A stretch of 41,036 nucleotides of DNA from an uncultured Pirellula sp. GTDB lineage: Bacteria > Planctomycetota > Planctomycetia > Pirellulales > Pirellulaceae. The stretch covers positions 1-41,036 of the forward strand of contig CAIYZV010000201.1 in the NCBI GenBank assembly GCA_903930765.1. The letters run 5' to 3'. Shown here one piece after another: positions 24,732 through 33,127 of this stretch (the stretch's first letter is position 1; every line of letters begins with the position of its first letter). The notes beneath the pieces were generated by a model. It saw only the letters and a list, made by a program, of their open reading frames with translations, was not told where the DNA came from and did no database searches. The translations under genes and the position numbers were made by a program.

Positions 24732-25895
24732 ATGACGAGTGTTCGCATTGCCATTGCTACGTCAGGGCGTTTTCACGTCTGCGATCTTGCTAGGGAGTTG
24801 AGTCATCTTGGAAATGCTGTATCTTTTTACTCTTTAGTTTCACCTAGTAGAACAGAGAAATTCGGGTTGCCAAAAGAATGCAATCGCTGGATGCTACCGC
24901 GTGTCTGGCCATGGGCTATTTGGGCGAGATTTGCGCAATCGTCGGGGGCTAGGGAGCGAGCGACGGCAAGGCTGAATTTAGAACTCGATCGGGTTATTTC
25001 GAAGTGCTTAGAGCACTGTGATGCATTTATTGGAATGTCTGGATTGTCGAATCGTTCTGCCGTTACGGCTAGGACGAGGTATAACGCGAGAGTTTGGATT
25101 GAACGAGGAAGTACACATATTCTGTGTCAAAAGCGGATCCTCGATTCGCTTCCCGGAGTGACGAGAGTGTCGGACGAAACCGTGCGACGTGAGTTATTGG
25201 ATTACAAGAATTCCGACTATGTCAGCGTCCTGTCTCAGCACTGTTTAGAGAGTTTTATTGAGCATGGGGTTGATGGATCAAGGTTATTTCGCAACCCGCT
25301 TGGTGTAGATCTATCGATCTTTCGTCCGACCGAAAGTCCGATTGGTGATGAGCCGACAATCATTATGACCGGTAACTGGTCGTACCAAAAAGGATGCCAT
25401 TGGCTTGTTGAGGCTTGGAAACGGCTGCCAGGGGTGCGTTTATTGCACGTGGGCAAGGTCGGGGATTGTCCGCTACCTAAGGATCCGGGGTTTGAACATC
25501 ATGAGCCGGTGGATCAAAACCATCTTATTGATTTTTATCGACGGGCCCATGTCTTTGTTTTGGCGTCGGCGCAGGATGGATTAGCAACTGTCCAGCCACA
25601 AGCATTAGCATGTGGATTGAGATTAGTTTGCACGACGCGCACCGGGGGAGCCGACCTGCGGCAGTTTGTGTTGGATTCGGATGTGATCTCGGTAGTCGAT
25701 CCAGGTGATGTCGGCTCGTTAGCGAATGCGATTCGAGAGCAATTGCGTATGTCGCTTCTGGAGTCAGGTGTCCGTATTCGGCTTTGCGGCTCCGCAAAGG
25801 AGGATTTGTCCTGGGGGGGGTATGCTAGGCGGTACGATACCGAGATACGAAGCAAATTGGGATTAATTGGATCGGTCCAATCCTGCGAGCGATGA
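24732..25895 (+). CDS. Glycosyltransferase family 4-like protein
   Basis: A 387-residue GT-B transferase. N-terminal RIAIATSGRFHVCDLARELSH is a typical opening with a short phosphate loop. NPLGVDLSIFRP marks the interdomain junction, MTGNWSYQKGCHWLVEAW starts the second domain, and SAQDGLATVQPQALACG holds the donor-site motif, with Gln where many relatives have the second Glu. The ATG at 24732 has a GAAGGTGG site upstream; the frame continues upstream to a TTG at 24651 without family-like sequence. Donor and acceptor are unknown. Confidence 0.8.
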   Translation: MTSVRIAIATSGRFHVCDLARELSHLGNAVSFYSLVSPSRTEKFGLPKECNRWMLPRVWPWAIWARFAQSSGARERATARLNLELDRVISKCLEHCDAFIGMSGLSNRSAVTARTRYNARVWIERGSTHILCQKRILDSLPGVTRVSDETVRRELLDYKNSDYVSVLSQHCLESFIEHGVDGSRLFRNPLGVDLSIFRPTESPIGDEPTIIMTGNWSYQKGCHWLVEAWKRLPGVRLLHVGKVGDCPLPKDPGFEHHEPVDQNHLIDFYRRAHVFVLASAQDGLATVQPQALACGLRLVCTTRTGGADLRQFVLDSDVISVVDPGDVGSLANAIREQLRMSLLESGVRIRLCGSAKEDLSWGGYARRYDTEIRSKLGLIGSVQSCER

Positions 25896-25917
25896 TTCAC
25901 GAATTGCTTACATACAC

Positions 25918-27039
25918 ATGATGCGTATCGCCTTTGTGCAGTACACGTCGCCGGCTGCGTATCCGCCCATCATGAATGCGGCTAGGATCTGCCGTGATAG
26001 CGGACTGAGGGTGTCGTTGTGGGGCGTGCAGTCTCAAGGGGCCGCGGGATCGTTGCAGATGGATGCATGTCAGGGTATGGATCTGAGCTTAATGCCCTTT
26101 TGCGCACCTGGAGTTTGGCAAAAATTTCATTACCTTCGGTTTTTCATCGTTTGTTTATTGCGTTGCCTATGGTTCCGCCCTTCGGTCGTCTATTGCTCTG
26201 ATCTCTGGTCGTATCCTATAGGTTTGGTTCTATCGCAAGTGCTCGGTTTTCGAGTCGTAGCGCATGAACATGATTCGCCAGCATCCGACGGTAGTTTTGC
26301 GATTCGAGTCTGTTTGTCGTGTCGTGAGATGTTGTTTCGCAGGTCACTGGTGGTGTTTCCGCAGAGAGAACGATCTGAGATTGCCGCGAAATCGCTCACG
26401 ATTCAATCCAAGGTCGTTGTTTGGAATTGTCCGCGAATGGATGAGGTCGTGGATGCCATCCCCGTTGAATCGAGGGAATCGATCACTCTTTGGTATCATG
26501 GATCGATTGTTCCGAGTCAATTTCCATCAACCATCATTCAAGCAATGGCAATCTTGCCAGGAGATTACCGACTCCGGTTTGCGGGGTATGAGACGATCGG
26601 TAGCCGTGGTTATATCGCTTCCCTGATGGATCTCGCTCGCACACTCGGCATCGCTGATCGCATCGAGTATGTAGGTGCAATTCCGACGCGGTGTGGGTTG
26701 TTCACGCATGCGAGTCAGTGTGATGTGGGGCTCGCATTGTTCGACCGACAATTTCGAGAGCCTATGGTTGGCGCATCGAATAAGCCTTTTGATTACCTGG
26801 CATGCGGTTTGGTCGTGCTGGCAAACGGATCGAGCGAATGGGTTGAATTTTTTAAGGAAATTCCAGCCGTTTTCCACGCCGACCCTGCAGATCCGGACGC
26901 AATCGCAGCAGCACTGAAGTGTTTGGTTGGAGAGGCAAGTACCATGCTATCGGTGCGACACGAGGGCATCCAAAAAATACGCGATGATTGGAATTATGAA
27001 ACTCAATTCCAACAGGTTTTGGAGGCTATCCGATGTTAG
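25918..27039 (+). CDS. Glycosyltransferase (GT-B, family 4-like)
   Basis: A 373-residue protein starting MMRIAFVQYTSPAAYPP. The first domain includes a hydrophobic stretch (YLRFFIVCLLRCLWF, about 71-85), perhaps for membrane association, followed by VVYCSDLWSYPIG and AHEHDSP. The second domain has LWYHGSIVPSQFP and GASNKPFDYLACGLVVLA, the donor-binding end. It lies 22 bases after the previous gene. Two consecutive ATGs (25918 and 25921) are both possible; the frame also runs back to 25867 inside the previous gene. Confidence 0.75.
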   Translation: MMRIAFVQYTSPAAYPPIMNAARICRDSGLRVSLWGVQSQGAAGSLQMDACQGMDLSLMPFCAPGVWQKFHYLRFFIVCLLRCLWFRPSVVYCSDLWSYPIGLVLSQVLGFRVVAHEHDSPASDGSFAIRVCLSCREMLFRRSLVVFPQRERSEIAAKSLTIQSKVVVWNCPRMDEVVDAIPVESRESITLWYHGSIVPSQFPSTIIQAMAILPGDYRLRFAGYETIGSRGYIASLMDLARTLGIADRIEYVGAIPTRCGLFTHASQCDVGLALFDRQFREPMVGASNKPFDYLACGLVVLANGSSEWVEFFKEIPAVFHADPADPDAIAAALKCLVGEASTMLSVRHEGIQKIRDDWNYETQFQQVLEAIRC

Positions 27040-27109
27040 TACCTAGCATTATCGAGGTAGCAATCGGGGTGAATGATCACGAATGTTTAAGCGGTAGCCG
27101 GATAGTATC

Positions 27110-28327
27110 TTGTTAGGAGTCTTAACCAGTCATCCAATCCAGTACCAAGTTCCATTGTGGCGTGCGATTCAACAGCGGGGAATTGCAAACAAGGTATGGT
27201 TTCTTACCGATCACGGGCTGTGTAACTCACTCGATCGTGAGTTTGGGGTTCAATTCGCGTGGGACGTTGATTTGCTTGGTGGGTATGAGCACGAATTTCT
27301 GTCGCTGCACCAACCGGTGGATATGGCGAGGTTCCGCGGGGTTCGGCTCAAGGAAGATTTGGGGCTGAGGTTGAAATCGGTAAAGGCAACCCATCTTTGG
27401 GTGGAAGGATGGCGGTACCAGGCATTCTGGCAAGCGACCCAATATGCAACGAAAGCTGGTGTGCGAATCGTCATGAGAGGCGAGACGAATGCGCTCGGGC
27501 GGCGGGGAGTTGCCAAAAGAATGGCGAGGAAGTTGTTTCTGCGGCCGTTATTGGCAAAGGTAGATGCCTTTCTTTGCATTGGTATGCAGAATCGGCGATT
27601 CTATGAGCAGCATGGTGTTTCCTCGAATCGCATGTTGATGGCTCCGTATTGTGTGGACAACGATTATTTTGTTTCGGCGGCTGAACGCCTACGACCAGAA
27701 CGAGCGCGACTTCGGGCGAAGTGGGGGATTGCGGACGACGCAGTGGTGGTGCTGTTTTGCGGCAAATTCATCGCGAAAAAGCATCCGATGCATTTGGTAG
27801 AAGCGGCAAGGCTATTGATGCCTGAGTGTCCGAAACTTCACTTGCTGTTTGTGGGTGGTGGAGACCAAGGTGGCCAGTTGCGTGAGAGTCTTTCCGTAGT
27901 TTACGATCAGGAACTCGGTGGTGGGCACGACGCATCCGTGAAGGAGGGAATGCCACGAGCGACGTTCGCGGGGTTCCTCAATCAGAGTCAAGTTCCCGAA
28001 GCGTATGCGGTCGCCGATATGTTGGTATTGCCAAGTGATCATGGTGAGACGTGGGGGTTGGTGGTGAACGAGGCTATGGCGAGTGGCATTCCTGCGGTGG
28101 TTAGCGATCGAGTAGGGTGCGCCGTCGATTTACCTCAAGTGCTTGACCCGAAGTTGGTGTATCGATTTGGGGAAATTGAGGGATTGAAGCGTGCCATCCA
28201 GCACTGCGATCAGTCTCGATTCTCGAGAGAAGCGGTTCGAGTCGTCGCGGGGCGATGCCATTTGATGCACACCGTGTGTGCGATTGAGACAGTGCTCTAT
28301 GGCCAGAGCGGTACGCTTCGGGATTAG
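27110..28327 (+). CDS. Glycosyltransferase family 4
   Basis: A 405-residue GT4 transferase. GVLTSHPIQYQVPLWR (3-18) is the classic opening; FCGKFIAKKHP (216-226) and FVGGGDQGG begin the second domain; SDHGETWGLVVNEAMASG (309-326) contains the E-x7-E donor motif (E313, E321). Translation appears to begin at TTG 27110, since no ATG or GTG lies early enough to include the opening strand; no Shine-Dalgarno is evident. The 70 bases before it are free of features. Confidence 0.85.
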   Translation: MLGVLTSHPIQYQVPLWRAIQQRGIANKVWFLTDHGLCNSLDREFGVQFAWDVDLLGGYEHEFLSLHQPVDMARFRGVRLKEDLGLRLKSVKATHLWVEGWRYQAFWQATQYATKAGVRIVMRGETNALGRRGVAKRMARKLFLRPLLAKVDAFLCIGMQNRRFYEQHGVSSNRMLMAPYCVDNDYFVSAAERLRPERARLRAKWGIADDAVVVLFCGKFIAKKHPMHLVEAARLLMPECPKLHLLFVGGGDQGGQLRESLSVVYDQELGGGHDASVKEGMPRATFAGFLNQSQVPEAYAVADMLVLPSDHGETWGLVVNEAMASGIPAVVSDRVGCAVDLPQVLDPKLVYRFGEIEGLKRAIQHCDQSRFSREAVRVVAGRCHLMHTVCAIETVLYGQSGTLRD

Positions 28328-28343
28328 GGGTTTTAGGGAACCG

Positions 28344-29435
28344 ATGATGAGTATCAATCTGCATCCCACGAATCATCCTGACCGACTCGATCGCATTGTG
28401 ATCGTCGGGAATGGTGGAGATTGCCATGTTGGGGCTCATTTCATGGAGGCGGCAGATCTCCTTGGCTGGGAATCGCAACTGGTTGACATTGAGAAAATCC
28501 GTGCATCGAAATGGCGGATGAGAGTTTATTGGCGTTTACTGGGTCGTCGCGATCCGCGTGCAGGAGTTCTCAAGCGAAGGCTGAATGAAGCCTGTGACAG
28601 GTTTCGGCCAAATTGGGTGCTGGTAACCGGTCGTATTCCGATAGATACGTCAACGATTCAAGGGTTACAGCGTCGTGGGTTGCGGATGGTCAATTTTATG
28701 ACGGATGACCCATGGAATCCGCTTTATCATAGCAACTTTTTATTAAAGGGATTGCGGGAATACGACGCGATCTTTACCCCCCGGCAGTCGAATATCGGGG
28801 ATTTTGAGCGATTGAAGGTACAGCATGTCGAGTATCTCCCCTTTGGTTACAGTGCTAGCAAGCATGAAGCTGCTCCATCTAGCTCCTGTGCCGACAGTCT
28901 TAGTGACGTGCTTTTTGTCGGTGGAGCTGACGTAGATCGAGTTGTCTACGCGAGGGCTTTTAGGGAAGCAGGACTAAATTTAATGCTTTTCGGTGGAAAC
29001 TGGGACCGATATCCAGATCTGAGGTCAGCATGGATGGGAATCGGGAATCTTGACACGATCCGATCAGCGTGCTTGAGGTGCAAAGTTACTCTTGTTCTCC
29101 CCCGACATGCTAACCGTGATGGGCATGTAATGAGATCGTATGAGTCTGCAGCATCAAGAAGTTGTATCCTTGCTGAAGACACAAGTGATCACCGGCGAAT
29201 GTTTTCAGATGAGGTATGCAAATCAACGCTCTTTACAAATTTGTCGGATATGATAAGCAAGGCGAGGCTATTGGTTGGAGAGGATCAACTGCGTAAATCT
29301 TCGAGAAAAGATGCCTATGAGAGGATTGTAGCAAATGGTCGAAATACGTATTGTGATCGTTTAATGTCGATAGCGAAATCAATTGAAACGCTGAGGATTC
29401 GCTATGATGAGCTGAAGGATCGTAAGAGAATATGA
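28344..29435 (+). CDS. CgeB-like glycosyltransferase
   Basis: A 363-residue protein resembling the CgeB family (spore-maturation and surface-glycan GT-B proteins). IVIVGNGGDCHVG near the N-terminus, NFMTDDPWNP (about 118-127) and FGYSASKH, then VLFVGGADVDR, HANRDGHVMRSYESAASRS and EDTSDHRRMF follow the family order, ending in a glycosyltransferase 1-type C-terminal region. AGGGAACCG directly precedes the ATG pair at 28344/28347. The stop overlaps the polymerase-like gene by 4 bases. Donor and acceptor are unknown. Confidence 0.72.
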   Translation: MMSINLHPTNHPDRLDRIVIVGNGGDCHVGAHFMEAADLLGWESQLVDIEKIRASKWRMRVYWRLLGRRDPRAGVLKRRLNEACDRFRPNWVLVTGRIPIDTSTIQGLQRRGLRMVNFMTDDPWNPLYHSNFLLKGLREYDAIFTPRQSNIGDFERLKVQHVEYLPFGYSASKHEAAPSSSCADSLSDVLFVGGADVDRVVYARAFREAGLNLMLFGGNWDRYPDLRSAWMGIGNLDTIRSACLRCKVTLVLPRHANRDGHVMRSYESAASRSCILAEDTSDHRRMFSDEVCKSTLFTNLSDMISKARLLVGEDQLRKSSRKDAYERIVANGRNTYCDRLMSIAKSIETLRIRYDELKDRKRI

Positions 29436-30928
29436 TTGGTGAAAGGGGAAACTCACGGGTAACTCGTGGTGCAATTGTTCCAGCGATGCTACCACAAATC
29501 TATTGGGGGGTATTAGTCGGGATATTGGTTTACTGTTACTCAATAGCGGAAGAATCAACTTCGCTAGTACTTTTTCTCGCGACGGCATTGGTGGTTGTTT
29601 CAGCAATTCCTCTATTTCTCTTTCTCCGCTTTCCGGAGCGGCACTCAGTAATACCCGTATTTGCATTCAATTCGCTGTATTATGGCCTTGCATTTGGTTT
29701 GGTTTCGTTTTTTCACTTCGATCGGAAGTTCGAGATATATCGAGACATTGATAGGCTACAGTATGCATTGGTGTTGGTGATTATTGGTTTGCTATCCCAG
29801 TTTTGCGGATACCGCTTAGTCTCGAAGCAAATCAGGACCAGAAATCAGTCAACGCAAAAGAGCATGGAATTGAGTTCGGAGGAGTTGAAAGTTATAGGAT
29901 GGACGTTTACAGTCGGAGCATTGCTTGCGCTCGTTTTTGCATCTATTCTGCGAATTCCAACGCTGGGGCAGCTAATCCGCTTGTTTTCACTGGCTGGGCC
30001 CGCCATTCTCTTTTATTTCCACTTAAGGCGGGGATTGTCTCCATCTGAAATCGCGATTTTCCTGACCTCAACGTTTTACCTAATTTGGCAGGGGTTCTTG
30101 TCTGGTTCGTTCGCTGAGGGATTAAGGTTTGGGTTAATTCTTAGCTTGGTTGCGTTGGTGTCAAAACGATTCTATGTTTTCGTCTTCCTGGTCGTATTGT
30201 TTGGTTCACTATTGTTCCTAATCAATCCGATCAAGATGGAGTACCGTGCTCGAACATGGCTTTCAAATGATGCTGGGCAATTGACCTCCCTTGATAAGTC
30301 TGAGATTTTGGTTGATTGCGTCATCCGGCACTGGAGCGTGGGTCCAACGGAAACTGCCTTTCTCAGTGGGAATAAGGGGACGTTAGACCGATTGAATCAG
30401 ATGGGACTTTTCATGGCGGTGATCGCTAAGACTCCCACAAATGTTCCATTTTGGTACGGGGAGACAATCTATGACATCGTTCCCAGTATGATTCCTCGCA
30501 TTCTCTGGCCTGGAAAGCCAACAAAAAGGTTAGGGAACGATTTCGGCCATCGGTACGGTCTTCTTCATTCTAGAGACAATTCAACATCATTGAATCTTCC
30601 GTGGATTGTGGAGCTTTTTGCAAATTTCGGTGCGATTGGAATATGTGTTGGGATGTTCATAATTGGTTCCGCTTTTGGATACATTGAAAAGGTGCTTCTA
30701 AACAGGAGTATTGAAACAGGGAGCGAGGTTCTTTTGATTGGTTTGTTTGCACCGCTAAGTTTTCCTGAATCCAACATTTCTTTGCTCTGGGGAGGAATTG
30801 TTTTGGGCTGGATTGCGATTCTTGCAACAGCAAAAATTTTCAAGATGCTCGATCTTTTTCAGCGTCGCCGGTTTGAGAGAAGGCTTATAAGATTGAAGCA
30901 ATTAGATCGTTCCCGACAGAAAATATGA
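29432..30928 (+). CDS. O-antigen polymerase-like membrane protein (Wzy-type)
   Basis: A 498-residue polytopic protein with about eleven hydrophobic segments (for example near 23-45, 47-65, 108-128, 155-175, 232-265, 400-425, 440-478). A large extra-membrane loop lies between roughly 270 and 400. The loop has VPSMIPRILWPGKP followed by LPWIVELFANFG, the pattern of O-antigen and exopolysaccharide polymerases. Proteins of this type join lipid-linked repeat units in the periplasm, or ligate glycans. Finding one together with an ABC exporter is unusual. The gene is clearly A+T-rich compared with its neighbours downstream. It is coupled by ATGA overlaps on both sides. Confidence 0.78.
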   Translation: MIGERGNSRVTRGAIVPAMLPQIYWGVLVGILVYCYSIAEESTSLVLFLATALVVVSAIPLFLFLRFPERHSVIPVFAFNSLYYGLAFGLVSFFHFDRKFEIYRDIDRLQYALVLVIIGLLSQFCGYRLVSKQIRTRNQSTQKSMELSSEELKVIGWTFTVGALLALVFASILRIPTLGQLIRLFSLAGPAILFYFHLRRGLSPSEIAIFLTSTFYLIWQGFLSGSFAEGLRFGLILSLVALVSKRFYVFVFLVVLFGSLLFLINPIKMEYRARTWLSNDAGQLTSLDKSEILVDCVIRHWSVGPTETAFLSGNKGTLDRLNQMGLFMAVIAKTPTNVPFWYGETIYDIVPSMIPRILWPGKPTKRLGNDFGHRYGLLHSRDNSTSLNLPWIVELFANFGAIGICVGMFIIGSAFGYIEKVLLNRSIETGSEVLLIGLFAPLSFPESNISLLWGGIVLGWIAILATAKIFKMLDLFQRRRFERRLIRLKQLDRSRQKI

Positions 30929-31947
30929 CTTGTCTGCAGCATTATCAGCGCAAGCGTAGGCCGCATGCGAACTACAGTTTGGAGTTCATCTTCCAGGATG
31001 TTCGCGATCGGCTCAGATCAAAACAATCCATCGACCTAATCGTTGCGCCCTACTTGAGCAAGGGTGTATTTCGTCGTATTGGGATTGTCCTACACGCTTG
31101 GTGGTGTCAGCGTGGGATCATGCATGTGACCGGTGACATTAATTTCGCGGCGATACTCCTCAGGCCACGCTCCAGTGTATTAACGATACTCGACTGTGGT
31201 TTTGCAACGCGACGTGGGGCTATTACACGTACCCTGCTAAAGTTTTTCTGGCTGGATTTGCCCGTTTCCCGAATGCGGTACATCACCACCATTTCCGAGT
31301 TCTCTAAGCAAGAAATAATACGACTGACCGGTTGTGCAGAAGAGAAAATCACCGTGATTCCTGTGGCAATCTCGGACCAATTCGTTCCTGTGCCGAGGCG
31401 GTTACGAGAGGATGAACTCGCTCGAGTTTTGGTGGTTGGAACCGCTCACAATAAAAATATCCAGCGGATCGCTGAAGCGCTAAAAGGGATTCGTTGTCGG
31501 CTTCGCATTATCGGTGAACCCTCGACGGATGATCTCGCCGCGTTGAAAGTCAACGGCATCGATTTTGAGAACGAAGTGGATTTGAGTTCGGCTCAGATTG
31601 TCGACGCGTATCGGCATTGCGATCTATTGCTGTTCCCCTCCACGTACGAGGGGTTTGGGATGCCTATCCTCGAGGCGCAAGCGACTGGACGTCCCGTGGT
31701 AACAAGCAATGTTGCATCCATGCCTGATGTTGCTGGTGATGCTGCTTGTTTGGTCGACCCATTTTCAACGGATGCGATCCGAGATGGAGTCCTCAGGGTG
31801 ATTGAGGACGCCGATTATCGCGAGGAACTGGTTCGGCGGGGGGGAGAGAACGTGAAGAGATTTCACCCCGATGTGATCGCCGACGCATACTATTCGCTTT
31901 ACCGTAAAATCGAAGATAGCTTGGTAGGCCGGAGTGGTCGAGGTTGA
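30925..31947 (+). CDS. Glycosyltransferase family 4
   Basis: A 340-residue GT4 enzyme. The first domain is somewhat reduced, with HVTGDINF (67-74) and TTISEFSKQEI (121-131). LVVGTAHNKNIQRIAEAL (169-186) begins the donor-binding domain, and FPSTYEGFGMPILEAQATG (237-255) contains the E-x7-E motif (E242, E250). Overall it resembles mannosyltransferase-type GT4 proteins. The ATG overlaps the polymerase stop, and its own stop overlaps the next TTG start by 4 bases. Confidence 0.87.
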   Translation: MTCLQHYQRKRRPHANYSLEFIFQDVRDRLRSKQSIDLIVAPYLSKGVFRRIGIVLHAWWCQRGIMHVTGDINFAAILLRPRSSVLTILDCGFATRRGAITRTLLKFFWLDLPVSRMRYITTISEFSKQEIIRLTGCAEEKITVIPVAISDQFVPVPRRLREDELARVLVVGTAHNKNIQRIAEALKGIRCRLRIIGEPSTDDLAALKVNGIDFENEVDLSSAQIVDAYRHCDLLLFPSTYEGFGMPILEAQATGRPVVTSNVASMPDVAGDAACLVDPFSTDAIRDGVLRVIEDADYREELVRRGGENVKRFHPDVIADAYYSLYRKIEDSLVGRSGRG

Positions 31948-33071
31948 GGATACTGCATGTAGTAAGGGATTTGGATGCGCGATCCGGTGGGCCATCCCGA
32001 TCTGTCACCGCTACCGCAGAGTACCTTTCACGCGAAGGTGTCGAGTGTGGTGTTCTCTACTCACGTCAAAAGGGTGAGGTCTTCTACCGCGCTGGGAAAG
32101 TTGAGCGATTCGCTCGGCATGAGATTCCAGGAAAGGTGAGTGCAAGCAACCTGGATGCCGTGCTTTGCGACCGACAGATCGACGTGTTGCACATCCACGG
32201 AATTTGGACACGCTGGTTGCATCATGCGTGTGTCAATGCTTCGCGCCGATCGCTACCTTACGCGATCGCACCACGTGGAATGTTAGAGCCTTGGGCAATG
32301 AAGCAGAAGTGGCTCAAGAAACGATTAGCGTGGTGGACCTATCAACGACGTGACTTGCAATCCGCAGCGCGTATTCATGCCACCTCGGAACTCGAGAAAC
32401 AGGCGATAGAGGCTTTGGGGATAAAGACAACCTGTGTTGTCATTCCAAACGGTGTGGAGATTCCAGAATCGGTTGCCGTACAACCCAATTCGCACGACTC
32501 CGGCAAGCGGCGAGTTTTGTTCCTGTCCCGGCTGCATCCCAAAAAGGGAGCGGACCTGCTGGTCGAGGCTTGGGCTCGCGTGCACCCTGTCGGATGGGAA
32601 TGCGTGATTGCGGGTCCTGACGATTCCGGGTACGCCAACGAGATACAACGATTGATCGCGAAGTATCGATTGGAAGGGTCGGTCACGGTGGCTCCAGAGA
32701 TCGAGGATCAAGAAAAGTGGCAGGCTTATCGAGAGTCAAGTCTATTCGTATTGCCGTCGCACAGTGAAAATTTTGGCTTGGTGGTCGCAGAAGCTTTCGG
32801 GGCCGGTTTGCCAGTGATCACGACGACGAAGACGCCTTGGGCAAGGGTGAACACCGACATGAGTGGTTGGTGTGTGGAGGATACGATCGACGCAATCGCT
32901 TCGGCACTCCGTGAAGCGACGGGTTTCGATCCCCAAGTTTTAAGCGAAATGGGTGCGAGGGGACGCGCCGTGGTGGAACGCGAGTACTCGTGGGGAGCAA
33001 CCGCGACCAAGCTGAAGTGCATGTACCAAGCGATGGGCGATGCGAGAACAGAGCGAAGCGGTTCTGTTTAG
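31944..33071 (+). CDS. Glycosyltransferase family 4
   Basis: A 375-residue GT4 transferase starting at TTG 31944 (MRILHVVRDLDARSGGPSRS), which overlaps the preceding stop by 4 bases. HIHGIW (83-88), APRGMLEPWA (109-118), LFLSRLHPKKGADLLVEAW (192-210) and PSHSENFGLVVAEAFGAG (271-288; E275, E283) are all standard for the family. It is the last gene before a 56-base gap and the carbamoyltransferase. A weak inverted repeat (AACAGA/TCTGTT) lies at its 3' end. Confidence 0.88.
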   Translation: MRILHVVRDLDARSGGPSRSVTATAEYLSREGVECGVLYSRQKGEVFYRAGKVERFARHEIPGKVSASNLDAVLCDRQIDVLHIHGIWTRWLHHACVNASRRSLPYAIAPRGMLEPWAMKQKWLKKRLAWWTYQRRDLQSAARIHATSELEKQAIEALGIKTTCVVIPNGVEIPESVAVQPNSHDSGKRRVLFLSRLHPKKGADLLVEAWARVHPVGWECVIAGPDDSGYANEIQRLIAKYRLEGSVTVAPEIEDQEKWQAYRESSLFVLPSHSENFGLVVAEAFGAGLPVITTTKTPWARVNTDMSGWCVEDTIDAIASALREATGFDPQVLSEMGARGRAVVEREYSWGATATKLKCMYQAMGDARTERSGSV

Positions 33072-33127
33072 GGTGCTGACTGCGGTTTTTTTACAGGCCG
33101 ATTGCTAATAGCGAAACCGATCCAAAT

